Below the pieces are notes generated by a model. It searched no databases and was not told the DNA's origin. It saw nothing but the letters and a program-made list of their open reading frames with translations. Below, piece after piece: positions 39,701-50,290 of a stretch of DNA of 64,000 nucleotides. A program made the translations under genes and the position numbers. The first letter of the stretch is position 1. Every line of letters begins with the position of its first letter. This DNA comes from Rotaria sordida (Eukaryota > Rotifera > Eurotatoria > Philodinida > Philodinidae), in the NCBI GenBank assembly GCA_905250125.1, contig CAJNOL010000550.1:60507-124506 (forward strand). Reading direction: 5' to 3'.

Positions 39701-42700
39701 TTTTTACGGCCACTATACACTATTTGAAATGGGTATCTTTTTATTTTTTGTACTTTGAATAAAAAGCCAAAACATCGAAGGTATCCTAAAAAACGCATGC
39801 TTTGTTGAATAGACTTTTATTTTGTAAGAGCTACCAAAAATCAACAGAACAATATTGTTTCAAACAAAAAATAATACTCATTCTAAAGAGGGTATAGTAT
39901 ATGTGAAAAAAGTTTCAGCTCAATTGGGCGTACTAGATGGGAGAAACGGAGATATTTCTGCATTATTTTGTTCATGAAAAAGTTGGTTTGAGAAAAATGC
40001 GAAACAATATACAATTTTCGCTATTTTCGTTACGTAACTTAGATTTTTTAATACTTAAAAAAAATTTTTGGATTCCAAAATGTATTCAGTAGATAGATAT
40101 GAATCCAGACTGTACCATGAACTCAAAAAAAATTGCGTGACGTAAGCGGACGGAGTAGCCTTAAACCTTTATTTTTTTATCTTTTAGGTATCAACATTAA
40201 ATGAAATTCGAGAACTTTTTCATCAAATTGTTTTAACTACATATGAACGAGCATTATATTTAAAATGTCTTAATAATGAATTAACTATACCAGCTTCACT
40301 TATTACTATTCTTAAAGATAAAGGATTAATTACTGAAAGTATTTAATTTAAATGTTAAAAAAATCAAAATTTTAACTTTTATAAATTTGGTTTTCTTTTT
40401 GGGATATTTTAGAAGCATTAGTTAATGATCTTGTTCATGTTACTGGAACAGAAGAAACAAATTTATCTCGTCGTCCATCACGAATGAGTGCTGGTATTGG
40501 TGGTAATACTGAAGAAGTTAAATCAGTTAAGTTTGCATCATCATCATCACTAACAACATCATCTTCTCGAAACAAAACAGAGTCATCTACATTAATTGGT
40601 CTTACTGGTGGACATTCAGAAGATTTAGATACAATTTCAATAATACGATCTCTTCTTCAGTATGTTATTCAAAAATAATAAAATAAAATATCAGCAAAAA
40701 AAAAACAAACTTTCTTTTTTTATTAGTCAAGAAGAACTACCAGATTCTGATGAAATTGTTGAACCAGGTGTACCTGCTGCTATAGGTTTGTATTTAATCT
40801 AATTAATTGAATAATGAAAAATAATATACAAAACTGACTTGAAACAATTAATATCCTATAGTAAAATTTTAAAAAAGAATCCTAGTATAGTTTCAATGCA
40901 AAATCATTCAAGGAAATGTATATATCTAACTGAATTCTATGTTGTCTGTCTCTTCTCTAGATGTGACAGTCTCGAGTATATTGATCAGAGCTGTTAACAG
41001 GCTACTTTTTTCCGGCCTGGCCTGGAAGGTAAAACTAGGCTGACTGATGTTTCTGTCTTTTTTAAATTCATTAGGTTCTATAATCTTATTATAATGTATT
41101 ATTCCAGTTTCAGTTATATACTTAATTTATTTTTATGAAGATAGTATAATGACAAGTTCTTGCACCAAATAATGAATTAAAACAAAGAGATAAGTCATCA
41201 AAAGTATCTCTTATACAGAAAAAGATTCAATCTATTGAAATGTTTTTGAATATATATCAGCACTATTTCACATAATCAGGTAAATTTAATTATGATAGAG
41301 AAACAACATATGTTCAGGCGTACAACGAAGAAGCAAAAGGGTATGTATGTGATTGTAGGTGTGAGGGTGGGTGATTACCTATGAAGAGATGACCCACACT
41401 CATACTCTCACAAAAACATGAGCTTTTAGCACCATCTTATGCTTCAAGTTATACCAGGAAAAAGAATTTGACATCACACACAAGCCAACAACTTTGGTTT
41501 GGCCTGATCTGTTAGTCTAATTCACGATTATACGGACGGAGCAGACCAGGTTAAAATATCAAAATTTAATTTGGCTTTATGGTCTGCCAGGCGTCTACTA
41601 GGCAACAGATCAGACTAATAGATCTGGTACTGATCACTGACCATATCATGTATACGAAAAGTTTTGCAACATTCTTTCTATACAATTGTGTATATTTATG
41701 AAGTATTTTAAATGCACATTCTCGAGATGAGATAGCATGCTATATTTTGACAATAGCGAAACTTCCTTCATTGATTACTCGTTTTCTAACGGACATCCTA
41801 GAAATATCATTGATGGATAGATCAAGTTCATTTTTGTAAAGTGTTATGAAAAATTGTAGTGTCCCTTTGTTTGACGGTCGGATATTACTGAACAAAACGG
41901 TTAAGCTAAAAGAAGGATTCGAATTCTGTATTGAAAGCCATTTTTAATGTAGAAACTGAGATAAGCTATCGTCATCACATACATATAGGTTATGATAAAA
42001 TACATACAAACACTGATGAAAGAGCATTTTGCAGGTACTCGAATCAGAAGTATGAAGTTTTTTGTGTGACTGTTCATAACTTGAAAAGTTTATATTCTGT
42101 TGTTATTAATAATGGTACGTAGAAGTTTGTAGAGAATCGAATGCTGCATCTTCTGAGAGGAAACTTTGGATGATATATTATTATCTCAGCTCGAGTATGT
42201 GCCAAAAAAAGAATGTTGCAAAACTTTTAGTACACCTATTTAGTACTAAACATTAAGGTTCCTTGATACTAATTTCCCTTGATTATAATTTATAAACGTC
42301 TAAATTATAGATGGAGTAGCACTCAAAATTGATCATACGCTAAACTAACGGTCTTGTCTTTCTAATATTTCAAGCTGGTTTCACCATATAAAATTGTGAT
42401 TGTCGTCAAAATGTAGTTTCATTTTCATAGTTTATCTGTTCAAAATAGCAGCTATCTATGTCATATATTTGCTATACTAGAGTAGAAAGACTGAAGATGA
42501 TGTCCTTTGATGTTGTTCACTTACATAAAAATGGATGGATATTGTACTTCACATTTTATTCTTTTCAATAGAAAGATTTATTTTAGAAATATTTCAATAA
42601 AAAATTCAGTTTCATCTCAGTCAAAATATTTTCAATATTTATTTTCTTGTTCAAAAAGTTGAAATACGAAAATCGTAGTCACGCAGTAAGTATAATCAAT

Positions 42701-45700
42701 TTCGAGTAAAATCAAAGCGCATCATCTTTTGTATTTCTAGACTAGTAACGACATAGTGATATTAGAAAAACAAGAGTATTGATTAGGTACATGATCAATG
42801 TTGAGTGTCACCATAATTCGGATTTTCGATATCTTGTTAAAACATAAAAAGGAAAATCAAAATTTCGGCCCGATCTGAAATGCCTCTCGTTAATTCTCAT
42901 CAAAAGCATTATTTATATCAATTATTAGTACACTCTATAATGCTTAGCAATGTTCATTTTCATTAAAAAGTACTCAATAGCAGCATGCATTTAAATCAAA
43001 CTACAGTTCTAGAGTTCTATTCAATAAGATGCCGTCGAAAAAGTGACAATATTTATTAATAAACATTGATTAGTTAAAGGTGGATTAGAGAAGCATCACT
43101 TAATAGTACTTTAAGCACTCAATGTTTTACGTGGGTATTTATTGCATATAAGTAATAATTGTCTCAAAATCCCACACCACTTCTTATAGGACAAAAGCAG
43201 AATACTCAGGACTATGTCATCGTACTGAATACTACGTTTTATTGAAAATACATGCCGCTAAGCACAACAGAGTGTACCAACTGTTTATAAAATTTTTGGG
43301 TTTTAGAGAAGTTAATGAGATTAATTTGAGCCCAGACTGAAAGTTCTGTATGACGGGTGGTCTGGGTTGAAAAGTCACCGGAATTTCGTACCGAGTCGCA
43401 ATTCATGTAACCCCATATAATTACTAATACAATTGGCTTACATTGATGATTAAAGCTAATAATATAAAGAAAAGTAACAGAGTTAATATCCGTGCACTAG
43501 TGTTCCAATAAACTTCAGTATCGATAATATTAATATCAGTAGTTCTATGTTAACACCAAAGTTAATAATACGGAGATTCTCATTCTTGATTTCTTGAATA
43601 TGTTAAAATACGTATTATGATTTTTAGAACTGAACACACGTCCAATTGTTTCTGATTCTCCAACACCATCATCACATGGAAAAAAATCCAAACAAAATGA
43701 TAAAAGTCAAAGTTTATCAAATAAAGAGTAAAAGTCTATTTATATTTTTAATTATATAAGAATAAAATTGTAAAGAAATTCTATTAATAGATCATCAAGT
43801 GATGAAACAAGACCAGCTACTCGACGTGATCGTCCAATTCGTGCTAGAACACGTGATGAAATCTATAATCTTTATTGTACATTTGGTGAAAAAAAACATA
43901 CTGGTCAAGATTTCTTATCTAAAATATTAAATATTCTACGAGAATCAACTGAAGGTTTATTTACACATTCTGAAGTAAATTTCATAAAATTATCTTTATT
44001 ATTAATATTTATCTGTGTTTTTTTCAATCAGATATTTTATAGAGATAAAGGTGTTCGTCCTGTAACACGTCCTCAAGCATTACGTGAAAAATTTGATGAA
44101 TTTGCACAAGTGATGATAGAAAAGCTTAAAAATTATGAAGAACAATGTCGTTCTTATCATGAAAATTCAATAAATGGTATAAAGAAGTTATTTTGTTCTT
44201 ACAAAAAAAGGTTTGTTTTTTTTTTGTAGAATTTCGTAACGTACTTGAATTATTTGAACGTACATCAACTTTAATGGCTAAAATTGAATTTAATGAACAA
44301 TTATTTCAAGCTGAAGAAATTCTTTTTAATTGTAAACAACAATTTGATATGACATTAAATAAAGAATTAAATGAATCTAATAATGAAAAACAAATCAATT
44401 TTCAACAACTTCGTCCAACATTTGGAGATCCAGCAAAAAAAAATCATTTACAAACGATTGATAATCAAGAAAAATTACGTCAAGATAATGTACAAAAAAT
44501 ATGTAATGAACTTCGAGCAAATACAATTGTAAATAATGATTTCATAAAATTAAATTTATAACAAAGAAAATCTTTTTGTTTTATTTTCAGAAAAATATTC
44601 AAATAAATTCACAAGAAACAATTAATTCATTAGCAACAAATGCTGAACGTTTATTAATTCTTTTTGATGAAATATTAACAGCTGATGAAATAACACGAAC
44701 AAGTATAATGAGAAAAACAATGAATGCCGAGAGAACATTTGCATATGTCAAATTGCCTTTCAGTCGGCACTGCATACAGTAGTAAACAAAAGTTTCTCAT
44801 CGTCCCCCCTCTTGTATCTCGACTATCATACACGCTATAGATCAGAAAAGTTCTGGTTATCTACCGTATTAATTTCATCGAAGTTTATCAATCCTTCTTA
44901 GAATTGTAGCCATCTTTACAGGACCGTTTGGGAGGAAGCAAAACTATCTGCTAGCCTTTGAAGACCATAACTTAGTAATAGTAGTTTAGTGAATCGATCT
45001 AAAATGTGTGCATAAGCTTTATTTGTAGTGGTGCATTATTACCTACAAATTTCATGAAAATAAAATCCCATCGGATTAATCATCATGTTGATACAGAGAA
45101 CTCAAAGATATGCAGAAACAACAATCTTCGATTAAATTACCCGATCTTTCGATTAAAAAAAAGAGCATACACTGAACTCTACTTGCATGCTAAACTATCA
45201 AGAATTAGTAATGTACTTTTAGACAAAAAGCTTGAAGTAAAGATAGACGCCCTTCATCATAATGTTCGTTGTATTGATGCACTAGGGGCGACAAATTTTT
45301 AAAACTCCAGCATGTACAGGTAGCCGAGATACGGAAGAAGTGGAAAAATTTTGTTCACTATTGGAGACCCTAAGATGACCGGACAATTCGACGCAGGAAT
45401 ATTTGTTGCGCGTGTGTGGATGTGGATGTTGGTGTGAGTGAGGATCTTTTGTGTACTCCTATTGGCACACTCACCTATATTCGATGCTTCTTCAGGATAC
45501 ATTAGAGTTAGTATGTTATGAGACGAATTGTCCTAGTACCGATTCTAATGACTTATGAATACCCTGAGAACAATTCGAGCTCTTAATTGATCACTGTCGA
45601 GATACTACGTTTTTACGATATTTTTTTCGCACTATGCTGTGCTTCTTCTCAGGAACATCCGAACCATTGCATTTCAAATTTTGACTTGAAGTTTTCCACA

Positions 45701-46692
45701 GACTCAACTCTTAACAAAAATAATGTATTGTGAAAGTTTCAGATCTTTGGCTGACTCCTATTCTAAGATATGGTGATGGTAAAAACATGCCTTTTTTTAG
45801 TATCGCTCATATACAACGATAGATTTCGATTTTCTTATTTCAGAATATGAGTAATCAAATTGATCTGGAACTTTCACAATAAACTATTTTCGTTAAGAGT
45901 TGTGTCTGTGAAAAACTTCAAGTCGAAATTTGAAATGCGGTGGTCCGGATATTCATGAGAGAAAGCACAGCAGAGTGCAAAGAAATATCGTAAAAATACG
46001 GTACTTCAACAGCAATAAACTAAGCATCTGATGTCTTCTCAGGATATTCATAATTCATATAGTGCTGAATCAAAAGTAATTTGACACTTACAAACATTTC
46101 TTCGTAAGAATAATTCATCTATCGAAAATTTTTATACTTTTAGAATTACCTAAAGTCAAACAATCGCTGTCGGAATTATTAAGACGTCAACAAACTGGAG
46201 GACCTTTAGAAGATTCTGAACCAACTCCATTAATTGAACGTAAACAAGGTCATTGGCCAGGTATATTGAAATATTCTTTTTTTTTCTAACATGAATAGTT
46301 AAATATATATATTTCTTTAGGTTTACCATTACTTGATGATCAATTAAATCCACGACGTGACTCTACAAAATCAAAAAAACGTTCATCAATAGCTACTCAA
46401 CGACAAACAACATCAGCTTCGATTGTTACACAAAAAACAACATTACCACAAATTGAAACAATAAAACAAAGAGATCAAGTTTATCAAGTTAGAATTTAGT
46501 TCTTGTTTTATTTTTTTAACTATTAATATGTTGTTCTTTTTTAATTATTTATTATAGAGATATAAAGAAATATTAATTCAAATATTAGCTGACGTTGAAG
46601 GAGAATGTTCAGCAGTATTAGCCGAACTTGATCGCGATCGATCATATTGGAAATCATCAATTGAAAAATTACAACAATTAAGAACAAATTAA
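30722..46692 (+). CDS. CCDC180: CCDC180-like long coiled-coil protein
   Basis: Large coiled-coil protein linked to cilia and sperm flagella in animals. Thirty exons: 30722-30799, 30871-30982, 32193-32211, 32314-32411, 32461-32600, 32655-32721, 32785-32957, 33022-33117, 33186-33349, 33408-33527, 33577-33745, 33806-33931, 35060-35233, 35303-35418, 35487-35960, 36031-36206, 38356-38683, 38752-38928, 39011-39194, 40188-40338, 40413-40659, 40727-40785, 43628-43727, 43791-43974, 44032-44176, 44230-44528, 44591-44702, 46144-46260, 46321-46487, 46558-46692. All phases agree: 1568 aa (human about 1700). Diagnostic pieces: RILPNNKVYRQLFEAQ at the N-terminus, KTFSEGGNFSRDEIEIYRKK (exons 17-18) and QLRPTFGDP (exon 26). 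Ser/Thr-rich linkers fill exons 15 and 21-24. Exon 3 is only 19 nt and needs the second of two nearby acceptors to keep frame. Introns 12, 16, 19, 22 and 27 (1.0-2.8 kb) carry repeats; the others, apart from introns 2 (1.2 kb) and 3 (102 nt), are about 45-70 nt. Confidence 0.9.
30983..32192. other. CCDC180 intron 2, no element recognised
   Basis: 1.2 kb of A+T-rich sequence without coding signal. The minus-strand ORF at 31568-31798 and the plus-strand ORF at 31904-32128 have low-complexity, Lys/Phe-rich composition and no splice context. Confidence 0.5.
34303..34667. mobile_element. MITE in CCDC180 intron 12
   Basis: Ends pair over 21 bp with one mismatch: left ATCTGTAAAAACTGCGGACA, right on the other strand ATCTATAAAAACTGCGGACA. 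Further inside, CGTGGACACGGACACTC and a second GTAAAAACTATGGA recall the end motif. 365 bp, non-coding, no clear target duplication. Confidence 0.75.
34696..34932 (-). other. Unidentified protein-like ORF inside CCDC180 intron 12
   Basis: Seventy-eight codons of balanced, globular composition antisense to CCDC180: DYEYCIKDRHALGMIHFSFY, then NVAHRMYDIIRGCKNFDTLQ and DTVSTTFNGIPVATVRGVLN. It reads like one exon of a real protein, not like translated intron. No family recognised, no partner exons found; perhaps a captured gene fragment. Confidence 0.3.
37012..37640. mobile_element. Fold-back family FB-A, copy 1 (CCDC180 intron 16)
   Basis: Arms of about 300 bp mirror each other around 37325. 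Pairs: TTAGCTTATTGCTACGGTGA (left) with the reverse of CTCCGTAGCAATAAGCTAAC (right); AAATAAATGCTATGGCTCCT with the reverse of the stretch at 37485-37504; GAAACTTTGTATAGAGACAG with CTGTCTCTATAAAAAGTTTC. The same blocks recur in 45515-46100 and 47459-48030. No ORF. Confidence 0.88.
39215..40145 (+). repeat. Dispersed repeat R1, longest copy 3 (CCDC180 intron 19)
   Basis: Fills nearly all of the 993-bp intron. Aligns with 455-1015 (inverted) and, over its first 130 bp, with 5890-6010. Shared landmarks: GATGAGTAGAGCAAAAGTTA, GCTTCTCCGAGATGCT, GTATCTTTTTATTTTTTGT, CCTAAAAAACGCATGC. The ORFs at 39024-39311 (its end), 39301-39546 and 39538-39798 are repeat sequence. No transposase or reverse transcriptase signature. 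Confidence 0.75.
41355..41412. repeat. G-rich/C-rich hairpin repeat, copy 3
   Basis: TGTAGGTGTGAGGGTGGGTG followed by CCCACACTCATACTCTCACA; the arms pair. Lies in CCDC180 intron 22. Confidence 0.6.
41650..42235. mobile_element. Non-autonomous element with about 30-bp inverted ends (CCDC180 intron 22)
   Basis: Left GTATACGAAAAGTTTTGCAA then CATTCTTT; right on the other strand GTGTACTAAAAGTTTTGCAA then CATTCTTT. 586 bp. The interior shows no transposase; the ORF at 41931-42122 is not convincing. The rest of intron 22 (42236-43627) shows no gene and no clear element. Confidence 0.75.
45411..45476. repeat. G-rich/C-rich hairpin repeat, copy 4
   Basis: GCGTGTGTGGATGTGGATGT and GGTGTGAGTG, then a short C-rich arm GGCACACTCACC. 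It abuts fold-back FB-A copy 2 in CCDC180 intron 27. Confidence 0.6.
45515..46100. mobile_element. Fold-back family FB-A, copy 2 (CCDC180 intron 27)
   Basis: Arms of about 280 bp mirror around 45806. Pairs: ACGTTTTTACGATATTTTTT with the reverse of AAAGAAATATCGTAAAAATA; TTGCATTTCAAATTTTGACT with AAGTCGAAATTTGAAATGCG; ATTGTGAAAGTTTCAGATC with its reverse near 45862-45882. It ends about 40 bp before exon 28. Confidence 0.87.
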
Positions 46693-46846
46693 AAAGAAAT
46701 TTTTTTCTTATAGTGAGAAAGGTCAAAAAACAAAATTTTTTATTTTTCATCCGTTTTCTATTTGAATAGAATTGACATACTGACATTGATATAAATTAAA
46801 TATTTATTTTTCATACATATTTATGTATTAATACTCATAAGATGTG

Positions 46847-46852
46847 AATAAA
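46847..46852 (+). terminator. Likely CCDC180 poly(A) signal
   Basis: AATAAA 155 nt after the TAA stop, the first such hexamer on the coding strand beyond the last exon. Position and sequence fit; usage unproven. Confidence 0.45.
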
Positions 46853-47458
46853 AAAAACCCAAGAATTATAATATAAAATTTCTTTTCTTCTCTAATCTAA
46901 TCCATTCATATATTCGAATGTGATGAAAACTCTTAAAAAAGAGCATTTACTTTCTTCAACGACCGTTGAACAATTATCTTAAACTTAGAACAAGAGGTGT
47001 ACAATTACAGCATTCTTCATTAGTTATAATGATCATTACTGATCAATTTATTGATACAGCAGCAAGTGTGTTGGTAGCAATCGTTTTCTATCTAATGAGC
47101 GATTTATTTTTAGTATTGAAAAAAAGAAACAAATGTTAAACGTGATTGAAACATGTCAATAATCCGTTTCTTTTGTTCCGAATATTCATGTCAAAATAGG
47201 TTTTTCTTGCACAATCGGATTATCAATTATTTGACAATTCACAACTTGGTCCATCATATAAACATATGCTATATCATTTTTATTATTTAATAAAAAAAAT
47301 GAATCTGAAATAGTTTCTGATCATTACAAACGATCAATCAATTTTCTTTTGCAACTATCGATAACGATATGAACTTCCGTTCTTATTTGAAGCTATGACT
47401 ATTTTTCAACGACATTTTATGTTCATTCATGTAACTATAGATGAAATATTTAACTAAC

Positions 47459-48030
47459 AAGGAAAGTCTTCCAACTTTTCAATCACTTTTGAGTCAAGAC
47501 TACGCGTATCATGTAGACCCAAATGAACTATGAATATTCTGAAATGAGTTCGTTCTCTGAGCTTATTAGTGCAGAAATACTGCACTTTTACGGTATTCTT
47601 TTTTAATGAGTGCCGTGATAACAAAACAACTGATTTTTACATTTTGACTTGAAACTTTGCATAGAGATAGCCCTTAATGAGAATGGTTTCTTTCATAAAT
47701 ATTTCAATTCTTGTCACTGTTTCTATTCTAAGATATTACAACTATAATAAAAGCGTGTCTTTTATATCGCTTATATAAACTAGCAGATTTGATGTTCTTA
47801 TATCAGCGTAGAAGCACATCAAAATACTTGAAACTTTCAGAATAAACTATTCTCATTAAGATCTTTCTCTATGGAAAGTTTCATTTCGAAAATCAAAAAT
47901 CAGGTTTTCTCATGTTTCTGAGGAACCCATGGTATTCATTTTAGAAAATACGGCAAAAGTGTAGTATCTTCATAGCAATACGCTAAGGACATGAACTCTT
48001 TCGAGAGTATTCATAGCTCATTTATAATTT
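47459..48030. mobile_element. Fold-back family FB-A, copy 3 (CCDC180 3' flank)
   Basis: Mirror centre near 47772. Pairs: GCTTATTAGTGCAGAAATAC with the reverse of GTATCTTCATAGCAATACGC; GAAACTTTGCATAGAGATAG with CTTTCTCTATGGAAAGTTTC; ACCATGGTATTCA-like with TGAGTGCCGTGATA-like. Shares CTATGAATATTCTGA, TTGCTA and the AAACTTTGYATAGAGA blocks with copies 1 and 2. The outermost right arm is shorter or lost. Confidence 0.85.
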
Positions 48031-49669
48031 ATTTAACAACTTTAAATAATGATTAAATCAAAAACTGACCGATTGACTAATAGACAAATAACATTCATTT
48101 TAAAAAAACCGATTAATTCATTAGAAGCGACTTGTTGAATTATGTTGTATGATGACATAATTTATCACTTAGGTGGTTAGTCGAAAATTATGATGTTATA
48201 TTAATTTTTATTGGTTATGGAGCAAAGAAAATGTTTAACAATATTTTCATTTGATCTATTTCTAGTCTTATTTTTCGCATTCGATCATCATGAATCGACA
48301 TTTTTATTATATTGATGATAATTGTTATAACCTCGGCTTCTAGAATCGAAGGCAGCTCACAAAAAAGATTTCACAAGACGTAATAGAAGATCATGGGTTT
48401 TCCAAAAGTCTTTTTTCGTAAAGCCCATTGATTTTTTTGCGGTTTTAACACCTAAAAACTCGGATTTTGAGTAAAAGTGATTTATTATAATAAAAATGAC
48501 CACTTTTTCTAATAAAAAAAGTGTACTTCCTAGTAAAAATCCTGGTTTTCTGACGCTTAATTGCTAAAAGCGCTTATCTTGCAATAGAAAGCTATTTTTA
48601 GAGGAGCTATGTGTATTTCCATAACAGAAGATCATGAGCTTGTATTCTAATGGTGGGAAGGAAGGGGAAGATTATGGTGTCTAAGTGCATACTTGAAAAT
48701 ATCGGAAAAAAAACTCTATTTAATTCTTTTTTCGAAGTCATGAAAGATTGATACTTAGTGATACTTGACAAATTGATAATTATAATACAGAAATTTATTT
48801 GAATGATAAAGACGATATTTGATAATGATATTTTCAACGTTATGCATATTTATTAATAAGCTTCTTATATCAATAAAAATAAAGTTAATTAAATTTGTTA
48901 TTTTCTTTTTCATTTAAAGAAATTAAAGTTCCATGAGATTGAATGGATACTATACAATATTATTCTAAACTAGATTATGATTGTATGGTGAATCGATACG
49001 ATTAGAAGTTGAACAAAAATTAAATCTAGATATCAACAACTTATAGTAAAACAATTATTTTATTATCAATATCTTCTTTATTACATAACTGTTTTACATA
49101 GTTATTCAGATACATACATAGAAAAAGATTCTATTGTTTTTATTTTAGATTATTTAGAATTATGGTCATAGTGAAAATGATATTTCACTCTCATAGGTTG
49201 ATTAAATGGATATTATTCGAAATGTCTCTTCATTATTAAAACTGATTACCAGCCAAAATAAATAAATAATGATAAGTTTTAATTTATATGCTTTTTTTTG
49301 GAATGATTTCAAAAACTTTCGAACAGAACAGACTGAAGATCTGTTCAAGTCCATTTGTACATGCAACACAATAGATTAGCTTGGAACTATATTTAGTATT
49401 TGTCTGCGGATAATTGTAAAACAAATGAAAATGAAAATTTATGATAAAAGAAATAGATTCGAATATTAAAATAAAACTTAGCATTTCAAATTTAGTACAA
49501 CGAAAGCTTCAATACCGACAGAAGATGTTGTCGTTTCGATAAAAAAATTACTACCTGTTTCTTCGAGCAAAAACTGAGTTGTTGTTCTTTCGAATGGGCT
49601 TTGAATTTTTGTTTTTTAGATTATGACCATCTTGCTTTCTTAATCATCATTCTAGTTTCGTTATTGTCT
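48031..49669. other. Gene-free spacer
   Basis: A+T-rich. Two direct copies of AGAAGATCATG (48387 and 48627) about 240 bp apart are the only structure noted. No exon supported; minus-strand ORFs 48607-48837 and 49284-49484 look like chance frames. Confidence 0.45.
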
Positions 49670-50290
49670 AACGAGGAAATATTTTCAAGTGATCTGTTCT
49701 ATTTATCGCTATATTTTGCCAATATGCAGGATATCACTAGACTAGTGTAACTTCTAAAGCTTTTCTATTCGTGCTTAGATTTGATTGAGATAGCAACTTT
49801 TCAGTAGATTCCTCTTACAAGAGTCTAGTATTCGAAAAAAAAATGCTTAGGAATTTCAACCGAAAACTTTGTACGCATGAAGTCTCGATTAGACTATCTC
49901 ATATACAAAGTTTTATCAGTTTCGGATGTTGCATTAATAAGATATAGATTTCTCAATATATCTATGCTTTTCTTTAAGTGCTGTGTAAGATAGGAATATA
50001 CTGAGAAATCTATATCTTAGTAATGCATTATCCAAAATTGATGAAACTTAATATATGATATGATCTAATCACAGCATTCATGTGTACCAAAATTTCACAT
50101 CGAAATTCTCAAATACATTTTTTTCCAAAAACTGGACTACTGCAGGAGGACTCTACTGAATAGTCGCTCTCTCGATTAAATCTACGCATATGCAGAAAAC
50201 CTTTAAAGATTATGCTACTCTAATGATCTTCTCTATATCGGCAAAATATGAGGGGCAAATAGAGCGGATTACATGAAAATATTCTCTAAT
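49670..50290. mobile_element. Long imperfect palindrome between CCDC180 and CPT1
   Basis: Arms of about 300 bp around 49978. Pairs: AAGATATAGATTTCTCAATA (from 49939) with ATACTGAGAAATCTATATCT (to 50017); TGCATTAATAAG with CTTAGTAATGCA; AATATTTTCAAGTGATCTGT (left edge) with the reverse of the block ending near 50283. The centre (AAGATATAG...) and AAACTTTGTA motif recall FB-A, so a distant relation is possible. Confidence 0.87.

Noticed and set aside
41640..42240. CRISPR-like or tandem array
   Set aside because: Only two inverted ends, no regularly spaced direct repeats; eukaryotic context.
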